A stretch of 64,000 nt of DNA from positions 95,073 to 159,072 of the forward strand of contig CAWISG010000008.1 of NCBI GenBank assembly GCA_963838735.1. The letters are read 5' to 3'. How positions within the stretch are numbered: position 1 is the stretch's first letter; each line of letters starts with the position of its first letter. This document shows, one piece after another, positions 17,931 to 26,951 of this stretch. Origin of the DNA: Parerythrobacter_A sp963838735 (lineage in GTDB: Bacteria; Pseudomonadota; Alphaproteobacteria; Sphingomonadales; Sphingomonadaceae). Both the position numbers and the translations under genes were made by a program. The notes below the pieces were generated by a model. The model was not told the origin of the DNA. It searched no databases and saw nothing but the letters and a program-made list of their open reading frames with translations.

Positions 17931-18808
17931 TGCGGGAAGGCGTACCCGACCCCGGCCTGTACGACTACGCGCCCTACCGCGACCGACCGCCGATCCGCTG
18001 GCCGGACGGCAAGACCTGCGCCGTGTGGGTCGCGCCCAACCTCGAATATTACGAGATCGACCCGCCCGCCAATCCGCACCGCAAGAGCTGGCCCCGGCCG
18101 CATCCCGACGTCGTCGGCTATGGCCACCGCGACCATTCCAACCGCGTCAGCCACTGGCGCATGGCGGACGTAATGGAACGTCACGGCTTCCCCGGCAGCG
18201 TCAGCCTGTCGGTCGCGCTGTGCCAGCATCACCCCGAGGTGGTAGCGGACGCGGATGCGCGGGGCTGGGAATTCTTCAGCCACGGCATTTACAACACCCG
18301 CTATTCCTACGGCATGAACGAAGCGCAGGAGCGCGCGATTATCGAGGATTCCATCCGCACCGTGCGCGAGGCGACCGGGCAGACCATCCGCGGCTGGCTC
18401 GCCCCGGCGCTGACCCACACGCCGCGCACGCTCGACCTGATTGCCGAATACGGCCTCGATTATACCTGCGACCTCTATCACGACGACCAGGTACAGTCGG
18501 TGAAGGTCGCCAACGGTCAGCTAGCTTCCATTCCCTACAGCCTGGAGGTGAACGACCATTACGGCTTCTTCGTCTACAACATGTCCCCACGCGAATATGC
18601 CGATACGCTGGTGAAGCAATATGAGCGGCTGGCGGCGGAGGGCGAGGCATCCGGCACGGTCATGTGCATTCCGCTGCACGCTTATCTGATCGGCCAGCCC
18701 CACCGTATCGGTCCGTTTGCCGAAGCCCTGCGCCATATCGCGGAGGACGGGCGCGCATGGAAAGCGACGGCCGGCGAGATCGTGGACTGCTGGCAGGGGC
18801 AGGTGTGA
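17930..18808 (+). CDS. Polysaccharide deacetylase-fold hydrolase, PuuE type (paralog 1)
   Basis: A 292-residue NodB-fold metal hydrolase. The pattern is nearer to PuuE-type allantoinases than to sugar deacetylases: the usual TFDD motif is replaced by LEYYEIDP (about residues 38-45), and a histidine motif FFSHGIYNTRYS follows near residue 112. Members of this branch open cyclic ureides and, in related enzymes, cyclic imides. The ATG shares one base with the stop of the amidohydrolase. Two paralogs lie at 18933 and 46947 and differ in these motifs. There is no signal peptide, so the protein is cytoplasmic. Confidence 0.85.
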   Translation: MREGVPDPGLYDYAPYRDRPPIRWPDGKTCAVWVAPNLEYYEIDPPANPHRKSWPRPHPDVVGYGHRDHSNRVSHWRMADVMERHGFPGSVSLSVALCQHHPEVVADADARGWEFFSHGIYNTRYSYGMNEAQERAIIEDSIRTVREATGQTIRGWLAPALTHTPRTLDLIAEYGLDYTCDLYHDDQVQSVKVANGQLASIPYSLEVNDHYGFFVYNMSPREYADTLVKQYERLAAEGEASGTVMCIPLHAYLIGQPHRIGPFAEALRHIAEDGRAWKATAGEIVDCWQGQV

Positions 18809-18822
18809 TGCAACCTGCACCC

Positions 18823-18915
18823 CCGTTCGTGCTGAACTTGTCGAAGCATTGCTTTTTTTCTTTGTACGCTGGACTTAGTGAAGAACGACCCTTCGACAAG
18901 CTCAGGGCGAACGGT
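18823..18915. repeat. Inverted-repeat pair of the sphingomonad REP type
   Basis: The left arm, starting CCGTTCGTGCTGAACTTGTC at 18823, and the right arm, CCTTCGACAAGCTCAGGGCG ending with AACGG at 18915, are imperfect inverse complements separated by about 40 bases. A shared core reads CTTGTCGAAG. Very similar palindromes recur between genes in many sphingomonad genomes (from general knowledge). It fills the 124-base gap between two PuuE-type genes and could form a large mRNA hairpin that tunes expression of the downstream part of the operon. Confidence 0.8.
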
Positions 18916-18932
18916 TTGGAGGGCTTTATCCG

Positions 18933-19850
18933 ATGAGTTTACCTTCCAGCTACCTCGAATACCCGCACCGCCGCGAAGGCTACGACCACGCCCTCTACGC
19001 CTGGTCCAACATCCACACACGCCCGCAAATCCGCTGGCCCGGTGACAGAACCGTCGCGGTGTTCCTCTGCGTCAGTCTCGAATGGTTTCCCATAACGCCG
19101 TCCGACGACCCGTTCCGCGCGCCCGGGCACATGGTCACGCCCTATCCCGATTATCGCCACTATACCGCGCGCGATTACGGCAACCGTGTGGGCGTATGGC
19201 GGCTGCTCGATGCCTTTGCGAAAGCCGGCGTAACCGCTTCGTTCGCAACGAACGCGGCAGTGGCGGAGCGGTACCCCGAACTGATTGCGGCGGTGCAGGC
19301 TGGCGGACACGAGATCATCGCGCATTCGACCGATATGAACGGCACCATTGACGGTTCGATGGACCAGGACGCCGAGCGCGCGCTGGTTGCCGACAGTCTG
19401 TCGCGGCTGGCGGCGGCAACGGGAGAAAAACCGCGCGGCTGGCTCTCTATTGCGCGTTCGCAAAGTTTCCGCACGCTGGACCTGCTGAAAGAGTACGGCG
19501 TGGACTATTGCTGCGACTGGGTGAATGACGAGCTGCCCTATGCCTTCACCAACGGCATGACGGCATTGCCGCTGAACCATGAATTGTCGGATCGCCAGAT
19601 CGTGACGGTGCAGCAGCAATCGGCACAAAGCTGGCGGCAGGGCATGATCGATGCGTTCGACTGGCTGGCGGGCGAGGCGGCGGTGCAGGACAGCGCACGT
19701 CTGCTGCCCATTCAGTTGACGCCCTATATCATGGGCCTGCCCTACCGGATCGACGCGGTGGAAGCGCTGCTGGCGGAGCTGGCGGGGCGCGACGAGGCTT
19801 GGTTTGCGGGTGGTTCGGAGATCGTTTCGCACTGGAAGGCGCAACAATGA
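18933..19850 (+). CDS. Polysaccharide deacetylase-fold hydrolase, PuuE type (paralog 2)
   Basis: A 305-residue NodB-fold hydrolase related to the preceding gene but well diverged. Corresponding motifs are VSLEWFPITPSDDP (about residues 48-61) and GHEIIAHSTDMNGTI (near residue 125), where paralog 1 has FFSHG. It shares with paralog 1 the arrangement in which the substrate arm IRWPGDRTVAVF opens the domain. There is no signal peptide. The gene follows a REP-like hairpin region and is coupled by a 4-base ATGA overlap to the aldehyde dehydrogenase. The product may form a heteromer or use a different substrate from paralog 1; nothing in the sequence decides this. Confidence 0.83.
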   Translation: MSLPSSYLEYPHRREGYDHALYAWSNIHTRPQIRWPGDRTVAVFLCVSLEWFPITPSDDPFRAPGHMVTPYPDYRHYTARDYGNRVGVWRLLDAFAKAGVTASFATNAAVAERYPELIAAVQAGGHEIIAHSTDMNGTIDGSMDQDAERALVADSLSRLAAATGEKPRGWLSIARSQSFRTLDLLKEYGVDYCCDWVNDELPYAFTNGMTALPLNHELSDRQIVTVQQQSAQSWRQGMIDAFDWLAGEAAVQDSARLLPIQLTPYIMGLPYRIDAVEALLAELAGRDEAWFAGGSEIVSHWKAQQ

Positions 19851-21247
19851 AAGCCATCAATCCGCGCACCGGCGAGGCCGACTACGAATTCGCCGTCGAG
19901 GACGTCGCGCCCGTCGCCGCCCGACTGCGCGATGTGCAACCCGCGTGGGAAGCGCTCGGCCCCGAAGGCCGTGCGGATGTTTTCCTGCGCCTCGCGGAGC
20001 GGATCGAAACGGATGGCGACGCTGTCGTCGCGGCGCTGGCCATCGATACCGGTCGCCGCGCAGTGGCCCGCATCGAACTGGACGGCCTCACGCGAAGCTT
20101 GCGCAAATGGGCGGCGCGCGGGCCCGAACTTTTTGCCGCCCTGCCAAGCGCTGCAATGCCTTCCGCCACGCCCGGCATCGAGATAGCACCGCGCTTTTCC
20201 GCATTCCCGCTGTTCGGAGCCATCGCGCCGTGGAACTTCCCTGTGGTGCTGAGCCATATCGACGCGGTGCCGGCGCTGATGGCGGGGTGTGCCGCGCTGG
20301 TGAAGCCGTCCGAAGTCACACCGCGTTTCGTTGTGCCGCTGCGTGCGATCCTGGCCGATTTCCCCGAATTGCCCTTCGCCTATGTCCTGGGCGGGGCGGA
20401 TACGGGGCGCGCGCTGATCGAGGCAGTGGACTATGTCTGTTTCACCGGTTCCACCGCCACCGGACGCAAGGTGGCGGAGGCAGCGGCGCGGGCATTGATT
20501 CCCGCCAATCTGGAGCTGGGCGGCAAGGATCCGATGATCGTCACCGCCAGTGCCGATCCGGTTGCGGCGGCGCGCGTGGCCCTGCGCGCCAGCGTGGTGG
20601 CGACGGGTCAGGCGTGCCAGTCGATCGAGCGCGTATACGTTGCGCGCGCGATCGCCGACCCGTTTCTGGCCGAACTGGTGCGCGCGGCGGAGGCGGTCAC
20701 GCTCGCGACGGGGGAGGAGGGGCACCTGGGGCCATTTATCTTTCCCGCACAGGCGGACACCGTGGCAGCGCAGATTGCCGGTGCGGTGGCGGGCGGCGCG
20801 CGCGTGCTGACCGGCGGCGAAATCGAGCGGATCGGTGGCGGAACGTATTTGCGCCCGACAGTGCTCACCGATGTGACACCCGACATGGCCGTGATGCGCG
20901 AGGAGACGTTCGGGCCGGTCATTCCGGTCACCGTGTTCGATGATATCGCGGATGGCATCGCGGCGGCGAACGCGGGCGATTACGGGTTGGGCGCGGCGGT
21001 CTATGCCGGGTCGCTCGAAGAAGCAGCGATCGTGGGGGCACAACTCGATGCAGGCGCGATCTCGCTCCAGGATGGCGCGCTGACCAGCATGGTCGGCGAT
21101 GCCACCAACCATTCGCGCAAAGGCAGCGGCCTCGGCCCCAGCCGCATGGGCGACGAGGGGATGCTGCGGTTCCTGCGCCGGCAGGCGCTGATCCGGCAAA
21201 CCGGGACGCCGTTGCCGCTGGATGCGTTTGCGGAGACGGGCCGTTAA
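19847..21247 (+). CDS. NAD(P)-dependent aldehyde dehydrogenase
   Basis: A 466-residue aldehyde dehydrogenase that oxidises an aldehyde to a carboxylic acid. The catalytic residues are visible: Asn130 in APWNFP, Glu223 in NLELGGKDP and Cys257 in ATGQACQSIE. The cofactor site TGSTATGRKV lies near residue 200. The ATG at 19847 overlaps the stop of the preceding gene by 4 bases; upstream in-frame codons to 19799 are antisense-free but not needed. It probably processes an aldehyde intermediate of the pathway. The substrate cannot be read from the sequence. Confidence 0.93.
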   Translation: MKAINPRTGEADYEFAVEDVAPVAARLRDVQPAWEALGPEGRADVFLRLAERIETDGDAVVAALAIDTGRRAVARIELDGLTRSLRKWAARGPELFAALPSAAMPSATPGIEIAPRFSAFPLFGAIAPWNFPVVLSHIDAVPALMAGCAALVKPSEVTPRFVVPLRAILADFPELPFAYVLGGADTGRALIEAVDYVCFTGSTATGRKVAEAAARALIPANLELGGKDPMIVTASADPVAAARVALRASVVATGQACQSIERVYVARAIADPFLAELVRAAEAVTLATGEEGHLGPFIFPAQADTVAAQIAGAVAGGARVLTGGEIERIGGGTYLRPTVLTDVTPDMAVMREETFGPVIPVTVFDDIADGIAAANAGDYGLGAAVYAGSLEEAAIVGAQLDAGAISLQDGALTSMVGDATNHSRKGSGLGPSRMGDEGMLRFLRRQALIRQTGTPLPLDAFAETGR

Positions 21248-21285
21248 GTCCTCCCCAACGAATTGGCGAGGCCAAGGAGAAATAG

Positions 21286-21744
21286 ATGACCAACCGCGCC
21301 GAACTGAAAGCCGCCATGCCCGCAATGCTGCTGCACGAAGGGTGGTGGAATGGCTGGTATCGTGACGTCGATAACGACGGGCATTTGCTCGACGAACGCC
21401 GGGTGAAGACGCATTGCGAGTTTCCGGACAGTGGCGAATGGCACTATGTACAGCACAACTGGCTGAGCTGGGACGACGGGCGCGAGGAAGTGTACGAGTT
21501 CGGCGGCGCGTTGACCGGGGACCGGCTGGTATGGGACACCGACCGGTTCAGCGGGGCCTGCTGGCAGACGGATGGCAACGTGCTGATGCTCCGGCTGGAG
21601 CGCGAGGATGTGGCGGATGCCCATTATGTCGAGATGATAACGATTGCGCCCGACGGGCAAACACGCGCGCGGACATGGCAATGGTACAAGGATGGCAAAC
21701 CGTGGAAGCGGACGCTGTGCGATGAGCGGAGGATCGAGGCATGA
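21286..21744 (+). CDS. Lipocalin-like protein of unknown function (paralog 2)
   Basis: A 152-residue soluble protein with no signal peptide, similar in plan to the product of 15254-15814. Shared features are HEGWWNGWYRDVDNDG near residue 17 and a TWQWYKDGKP block near the end, with regularly spaced Trp and Tyr residues fitting a small beta-barrel. An AAGGAG ribosome site precedes the start. Having one copy on each side of the divergent operator suggests both act in the same pathway. The function is unknown. Confidence 0.75.
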   Translation: MTNRAELKAAMPAMLLHEGWWNGWYRDVDNDGHLLDERRVKTHCEFPDSGEWHYVQHNWLSWDDGREEVYEFGGALTGDRLVWDTDRFSGACWQTDGNVLMLRLEREDVADAHYVEMITIAPDGQTRARTWQWYKDGKPWKRTLCDERRIEA

Positions 21745-22313
21745 GTTTCACCGTAAGCCTAGCGCTGGCCCTGGCGGCCACATCGACGGCAACGCCGCCG
21801 GACTTGTCCGAACCGATTGCGGTGGCCGATGTCATGCCGGAAGCGGCCGACATCCCGCCACCGCCCCCGGCCCCGCCACCGCCGCCAGGTCTGCCGGCAG
21901 CCGCCGCCTGCAACGCTCCGGTGCTGATGGTGATTACCGGCCCGACGCGCGATGCCGTGCGGATGCGGGCCTATGGGCTGGCGATTGCGGAAAGCAGATT
22001 ATACGAGCAGCTGGGCGGCTATTATCTCAACATCCCTGCCGCCATCGACAGTTTCGAAGGCGAGGCGGAGGAAGGCTTCACAACGCTGATCGTGCGCTTC
22101 CCGTGCCTCGCAAATGCGCGCGCGTTCTGGTACAGCAAGACCTATCAGGAAGAGATCCGCCCGCTGCGGCTGGACCCCAGCGCGGGCGATTATGTGGTGC
22201 GCGTCTATCCCGCGCTGCCCGTGCCGCCCTATCTGGCAGACAAGGCAACCGGCGCGCGATACTTGGCAGAGTTTCCGAACAAAGGCGTGGAGCAGGTGGA
22301 ACCCCGCCCCTGA
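21741..22313 (+). CDS. Secreted DUF1330-type protein with a proline-rich linker
   Basis: A 190-residue protein. The N-terminus MSFTVSLALALAATSTATPP looks like a cleavable signal without a charged start. A proline-rich linker (IPPPPPAPPPPPGLPAA, about residues 37-54) comes before a ferredoxin-like domain with the DUF1330 pattern (YLNIPAAIDSFEGEAEEGFT, ANARAFWYSKTYQEEI). The ATG overlaps the stop of the preceding gene by 4 bases, so it is the last gene of the plus operon. It ends 3 bases from the convergent minus operon, with no terminator visible between. The linker suggests a periplasmic domain held away from the membrane. Confidence 0.78.
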   Translation: MSFTVSLALALAATSTATPPDLSEPIAVADVMPEAADIPPPPPAPPPPPGLPAAAACNAPVLMVITGPTRDAVRMRAYGLAIAESRLYEQLGGYYLNIPAAIDSFEGEAEEGFTTLIVRFPCLANARAFWYSKTYQEEIRPLRLDPSAGDYVVRVYPALPVPPYLADKATGARYLAEFPNKGVEQVEPRP

Positions 22314-22316
22314 CGT

Positions 22317-23043
22317 CTAGCGGTTGAGTTCGACCAGCTCGTAGCGGTTCATCATGTAGCCGTCGATCGAGCCGTAAACCAGGATTGCATCGTCGTCCGC
22401 CGTCACCCAGATATCGTAATCGGGGTGCTTGGTGCCGCCCATCCCGGCGTCGCTGTCGTCGATGAAGCGGAAATGGCGGCAGGCGAAGGTTCCGGCTGCA
22501 ACGCTGCGCTCTTCATCGCCGACATATTCCAGCGTGATGGCAACTTCGCTGATCTGCGGCGGGGTGGCACCGCGGTGATCGGGGGAGGGCAGGAAGACGC
22601 GCAGGGTGCGCTTGTGCGGGGCTTTGCTAACATCCATCACACGGCTCAGGAACCCGTCGCCGACCACCGGGTGCGTGCCGAACCCGTCGAACGCACCGAC
22701 CGCCTGGCGCCGTTCGGAATTGCGCCCGATATCGGGGCCGTAGCTTTCGCATTCGATGGCGTTGGCGTCGGCATCGTGGCGCAGCCAGCCCGACCCCAGA
22801 AACCCATCGTCCAGCGTCAGGTGGACCAGCAGATGCTGCGGCACCATGTCCGGCCCGATATGATAGACGATATCGCGCAGTACGGTGGGCGCAGGCTCCT
22901 CGATCTCGCACTGCGCACGCATGATGACCGAGCCATCGCCATGATGGGTGAAGGTGAAGCTCTCGCGCCCCCGCTCCGCTCCGCGCATGTCGAGCCTTTT
23001 CGGACGTATAGCGAATGCGGCCCGATACGGTGCGATGCTTCAT
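22317..23043 (-). pseudogene. Unknown conserved protein, probable one-base shift near the start
   Basis: The readable frame begins at an ATG at 22988 and gives 223 residues: a soluble protein with TFTHHGDGSVIMRAQCEIEE near the start and DYDIWVTADDDAILVYGSID near the end. I do not recognise the family. The more likely original start is the ATG at 23041-23043, whose overlap of 4 bases with the nitrilase-like gene matches the rest of this operon. From there the frame reads MKHRTVSGRIRYTSEKAR and is then one base out of step at about 22985, with no stop in either frame. The 727-base length is one more than a multiple of three. A sequencing error or a recent mutation would both explain this. It is the last gene of the operon from 30317. 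Confidence 0.65.
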
Positions 23044-24101
23044 ATGATGCCCGCCTTGTCCAGCCGTGCGATCACGCCTTCCTGCGCGCGTTTGAAATAG
23101 TCGCGGTCCGGAATTGCCGGTTTGCCGTCCTGCATCATGCCGCCGGGCTGGTGAAAGTCGCCCCCAAATTCCGCATAGGCTTGCGCGAACAGGTCAGGGC
23201 GTTGCCGCGCCAGCACATTTGTCATTGCCGGGACCCGGCGCGCTGTGCGCAGGGCACCCAGGTCGACCGTGCCGAACGCGGTAAAGGTTTCCCCGTCACC
23301 CGCCTGCGCCACCACCTTGCCCCTGTAATCCACGAACTGGCTGTTCCCGTCCGCCGAGGCGAACGGCATGGCCGTCCCCGCGATCCCGGCGGTATTGGCG
23401 CTGATCACATAGGCCATGTTCTCGAACGCGCGGGCGCGCTTGCCGATATCCTTGGGCGTGGCCAGCGGCGAACCGATTTCGCTGCTGGAATGGCAGAATA
23501 CTTCGGCCCCGCGCAGCGCCAGCACGCGCGCGATTTCCGGATAGAGGATTTCCTCCGACGCGACGCAAGCGAGCCGTCCGATTTCGGTGTCGGCCACGGG
23601 GAACACGCCGTCGAGGCCGTAGCGGTCGAGATAGGCGTCCCAGACGTCGTGCGGGCTGGGCGCGAACATCGACAGCAGGCGGCGATAGCGCAGCACCACA
23701 TCCCCGCTGGGCGCGACGATGAAGCTCGCCTGGAAATAGAAGTCGGGGAAGGCCGGATCGGTTTCGTAGGCATTGCCCGCGATATAAATGCCGAGCCGCT
23801 GCGCCACGCCGCCCAGCGCCTCGTATTCCGGCCCGTCCGCTGCAAAACCCACGCGCGCCGCGAAATCGGGGATCGTCGTGCGTCCCGGATAGGAGGTGAA
23901 CAGGTATTCGGGCAGCACTGCCAGCTTCATAGGCACGCCGGAATATTGCGCGATGAAGATGCCGGTGGTGCGGATCTGGTTCTCCAGTTCCCCGATGTGC
24001 TCGAGGATGGCGGCGCGCGCGGCGGCGGTGTCGGGCAGGCGGTCCAGCGCGCGCGCGGTCAGCTGCATGGCGACGGCGGAATAGGAGGCGGGTGCGGTCA
24101 C
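23040..24101 (-). CDS. Nitrilase/carbon-nitrogen hydrolase superfamily protein
   Basis: A 353-residue member of the nitrilase superfamily, which cleaves nitriles, amides or carbamoyl groups. The catalytic Glu65 (AVLPEYLF) and Cys179 (GRLACVASEEILYPE) are present. At the place of the usual catalytic Lys the sequence reads LRYRRLLSMF, so the Lys seems to be replaced by Arg141. That may mean altered chemistry or loss of hydrolysis. I chose the GTG at 24101, which overlaps the stop of the FAD oxidase by 4 bases (GTGA); the longer frame to 24290 is antisense-like. Its place in the transporter operon suggests that it acts on the imported compound. Confidence 0.82.
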   Translation of the reverse strand: MTAPASYSAVAMQLTARALDRLPDTAAARAAILEHIGELENQIRTTGIFIAQYSGVPMKLAVLPEYLFTSYPGRTTIPDFAARVGFAADGPEYEALGGVAQRLGIYIAGNAYETDPAFPDFYFQASFIVAPSGDVVLRYRRLLSMFAPSPHDVWDAYLDRYGLDGVFPVADTEIGRLACVASEEILYPEIARVLALRGAEVFCHSSSEIGSPLATPKDIGKRARAFENMAYVISANTAGIAGTAMPFASADGNSQFVDYRGKVVAQAGDGETFTAFGTVDLGALRTARRVPAMTNVLARQRPDLFAQAYAEFGGDFHQPGGMMQDGKPAIPDRDYFKRAQEGVIARLDKAGII

Positions 24102-25648
24102 AGGCCCAGCGAGCCGGGGTTCATCAGGCCGCGCGGATCGACATCGCGCTTTACCGATTGCAGCAGCGCATCGGCGCGCGGGTCGAGGCTGTCGCGCAAG
24201 GGATAGGTGCGTCCGATCTGGAAATGCACCGCATCGTGCGCGGCGAAGATGTCGACGACGGCGCCTTTCAGTTTTTGCGTCAGCGCCCATGCCGGGGCGT
24301 TGCCGTCCAGCTTGGGTACTTTTTTCAGATGTGCCGCCTCGATGGTGGCTTCGATTACCGGGTTACGCGCGTCGGGCCAGTACAGGCACGGCTCGATCAG
24401 TGTGCCGCCGCCACCCACCGCCGCGATCAGCGTGCCGTAATGCAGGCCGAGCGCGTCCATTGCGTCGGCGTGGTCGGCGAACAGTGTCAGCAGCGCGTCG
24501 AAACACGCCTGCGCCTGACCGTGCGACACCAGCCCGTGAATGGGCGCCCAGCGTTCGCCATCGGGGCCGAGGATCGAATTCAGCGGGCCGAACGGATTGG
24601 CGCGGATGATCTTGGGAATGGTGTTTTCCACCTCGCGCCCGCCCGCCTGCGCCGCGATATCGCGCGCCGCCGCAATGTCCGCATCGGCCGCAGCCTGCAC
24701 GCGGCCCTCGGCCAGCACATGCAGCGAGAAATTCGTATCTTTCAGGAAATCGCGCCCTGCCGCGACGACGCGCGCACCCTCCTTCAAACCTTTCAGAAAA
24801 CCGCCCTGCTTGCGCATCATGCCGACCAGTTGCTTGGCGTCGCCCGCCAGGCTGTCACGTTTCATGCGAATGGCGTTGAGGAAGGGGTCGAAGCCGAAGC
24901 ATTCAGTGGCCAGCCCCTGCCGCTCTATTTCGGTGATCGCGGCGAACCACGCATCGTGCGTGTCGAAAGCGAAGCTGGCATAGCCGTGGCATTTGGCTTC
25001 TGGCACCAGCCGCAGCGTGATCTCGGCCTTGATGCCAAGCGCGCCGGTGTCCGCAAGGAACAGTCCGGCAAGGTCAGGGCCGTAAGGGCGGGTATGCGCA
25101 TTGCCCAGCTTCAAAAGCGTGCCGTCCGCCAGCACCACTTCCAACGCGGTGCAGCTTTGCACGGCGCTGCCATGACGGCCCGTGCCCCAGAAAATGCCGT
25201 TCTGGCTCATCGCGCCGCCAACCGTCGCCTTGAGGCCGGAGAGCGTGCCCCACATCGGCGTGCGCAGGCCGTGCGGGGCCAGCGCCTCGCGCAAACTTGC
25301 CCAAGTGCAGCCGGGTTCGACCGTAACGGTCATCGACACGGGGTCGATATCCAGCACGCGGTCCATCTGCGTCAGGTCGAACAGCACCGCGTCGGGCGTG
25401 TCGCTGCTATAGCCGCCGGTATAGCTCATGCCGCCGCCGCGTGGGATGACGGCATGGCCTGCACTAGTCGCTGCCTTTACCGCCGCGGCAAGCTGGTGCT
25501 TGTCTGCCGGACGCACCACGGCGGCAAGGTCCGCTCCGCGTGCGTAGATATCGTGCGCGTAAAAATCGAGGTCGGCGGGATCGCTCAATACCTGCGCGCC
25601 GGTGGCTGCGAGCGCGTCAGACAAGCTGGTTCTGACGAGCGTTGCCAT
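24098..25648 (-). CDS. FAD-dependent oxidase (FAD_binding_4 / vanillyl-alcohol oxidase type)
   Basis: A 516-residue flavoprotein of the GlcD/VAO group. The PP-loop region VIPRGGGMSYTGGYSS (about residues 67-82) binds FAD, followed by VTVEPGCTWASLREAL and GGAMSQNGIFWGTGRHGSAV. The C-terminal cap ends with a normal family tail (DPRGLMNPGSLGL). Such enzymes oxidise hydroxy acids or phenolic alcohols. The ATG shares one base with the MFS gene stop. It is the third enzyme-coding position of the TonB-receptor operon and probably starts the oxidation of the imported compound. The substrate is unknown. Confidence 0.9.
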   Translation of the reverse strand: MATLVRTSLSDALAATGAQVLSDPADLDFYAHDIYARGADLAAVVRPADKHQLAAAVKAATSAGHAVIPRGGGMSYTGGYSSDTPDAVLFDLTQMDRVLDIDPVSMTVTVEPGCTWASLREALAPHGLRTPMWGTLSGLKATVGGAMSQNGIFWGTGRHGSAVQSCTALEVVLADGTLLKLGNAHTRPYGPDLAGLFLADTGALGIKAEITLRLVPEAKCHGYASFAFDTHDAWFAAITEIERQGLATECFGFDPFLNAIRMKRDSLAGDAKQLVGMMRKQGGFLKGLKEGARVVAAGRDFLKDTNFSLHVLAEGRVQAAADADIAAARDIAAQAGGREVENTIPKIIRANPFGPLNSILGPDGERWAPIHGLVSHGQAQACFDALLTLFADHADAMDALGLHYGTLIAAVGGGGTLIEPCLYWPDARNPVIEATIEAAHLKKVPKLDGNAPAWALTQKLKGAVVDIFAAHDAVHFQIGRTYPLRDSLDPRADALLQSVKRDVDPRGLMNPGSLGL

Positions 25649-26951
25649 CAGGCGGCTCCTGCAACTGCGCGGGTGGGCGCGGTATCATCTTCGGGCAGGT
25701 CGTCCGGATATTTGCCCAGCAACAGTAACACTGCACCGCCCGCGATGAAGGCGAAGATCGCGATTTGCAGGATGGCGTCGTAGCTGCCCGTCGTATCGCG
25801 GACATAGGCGTAGATGATCGGCGAAATCGCGCTGCCGAGGCCGAAAGGCATGTACAGCATGCCGTAGATCTTGCCGTAATTTGCCATGCCGAAATAACGG
25901 CCCGTGAGATAGGCGATGAGGTCGCTTTCCGCGCCGGCGGCAAAGCCCAGCAGGAAGCCTGCCACGGCGGCCATCGGGAACACGATGCTGTCGCCCAGCA
26001 GCAGCCACATGGATATCGCGGGCAGGCACAGCAGCGGGAAAGCGACGAAACCCTGCCAGAACCGGTCGAGCAACGCGCCGGTAATGAGCCGCCCGGACAG
26101 GATGCCGATGCCCAGTACACCCATCACACTGGCCGCCGTCTGCGCCTCCAGCCCGCGATCGGACAGCATGGCAGGCATGTTGATGAAGGCCCCGCCGAAC
26201 GCCGTCGCGATCAGGCGATGCTGAGCCAGATCAGCCAGAAACGGTAATCCTTCAGCGCGGTGCCGAGCGTCACCCCGGTCAGCCTGCCGCTGGCGCCGGC
26301 AATATCCCTCGGCCGTTCGTCGGCGCGCGGTTCGCGGAACAGGAAATAGCCCAGCGGCAGGGCCACCAGCAGCGGCAGCAGCGCGACGATGGCGAACATC
26401 ATGCGCCACCCTTGCGTTTCGATGGCCCACACCGCCAGCTTGGGCACGACGATGGCAGCAAGGCTGGTGCCCAGTAGCAGGATGCCCAACGCCAACCCCC
26501 GGTTCTTGAAAAACCACAGATTGATCGCCCGGCTCCAGGTCACCGGCGTGGAGCCGATACCGACCAGTCCGACCAGCAGCCACAGCGCGTAGTAAACATA
26601 GAGCGTCGAACTGGCCGCCGCCGTCGGCGTCAGGCTGATCGCGGCGAATGATGCGCCGAACGCCAGCAGGCTCCACAAGGCGACGGGCCGCACCCCGAAC
26701 CGGTCCGCCAGCGAGCCGAAGAACGGCGCAAGCAGGCTGGCGATGACGCCGAAAATGGTGATCGGGAACAGGATTTCGGTACGGGTCCAGCCGAACTCCG
26801 CAATCAGCGGTTCGATGGTGAAGCCGATGACGTTGAAGGGCAGGGGCGACGCGCCGCACGCGACACCCAGCACACCCGCCAGCAGCACCTTCCACCCCAG
26901 CGAAAACTCGCCGGGCTGCTTCGGTGCATACGCCGTCTGGTCAGTCGCCAT
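25648..26951 (-). pseudogene. MFS transporter (about 12 helices), interrupted by a one-base shift
   Basis: A major facilitator transporter, probably for an organic acid. The N-terminal half (26951 to about 26215) reads cleanly from MATDQTAYAPKQPGEFSLGW with the MFS loop GSLADRFGVRPVAL. It then meets a TGA at 26211 after the block WLIWLSIA. The missing half continues at once in another frame (LIATAFGGAFINMPAMLSDR, later GRYFGMANYGKIYGMLYM) and ends at 25648. The 1304-base length is one short of a multiple of three, so a single lost base in GCC-TG explains it. Restored, it has 434 residues. The start lies inside the end of the VOC gene (11-base overlap). Error or true mutation cannot be told apart here. 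Confidence 0.85.

Noticed and set aside
24101..24290. Longer N-terminus for the nitrilase-like gene from 24290
   Set aside because: The added 63 residues are Arg-rich antisense sequence, while the GTG at 24101 gives the normal 4-base overlap with the gene upstream.
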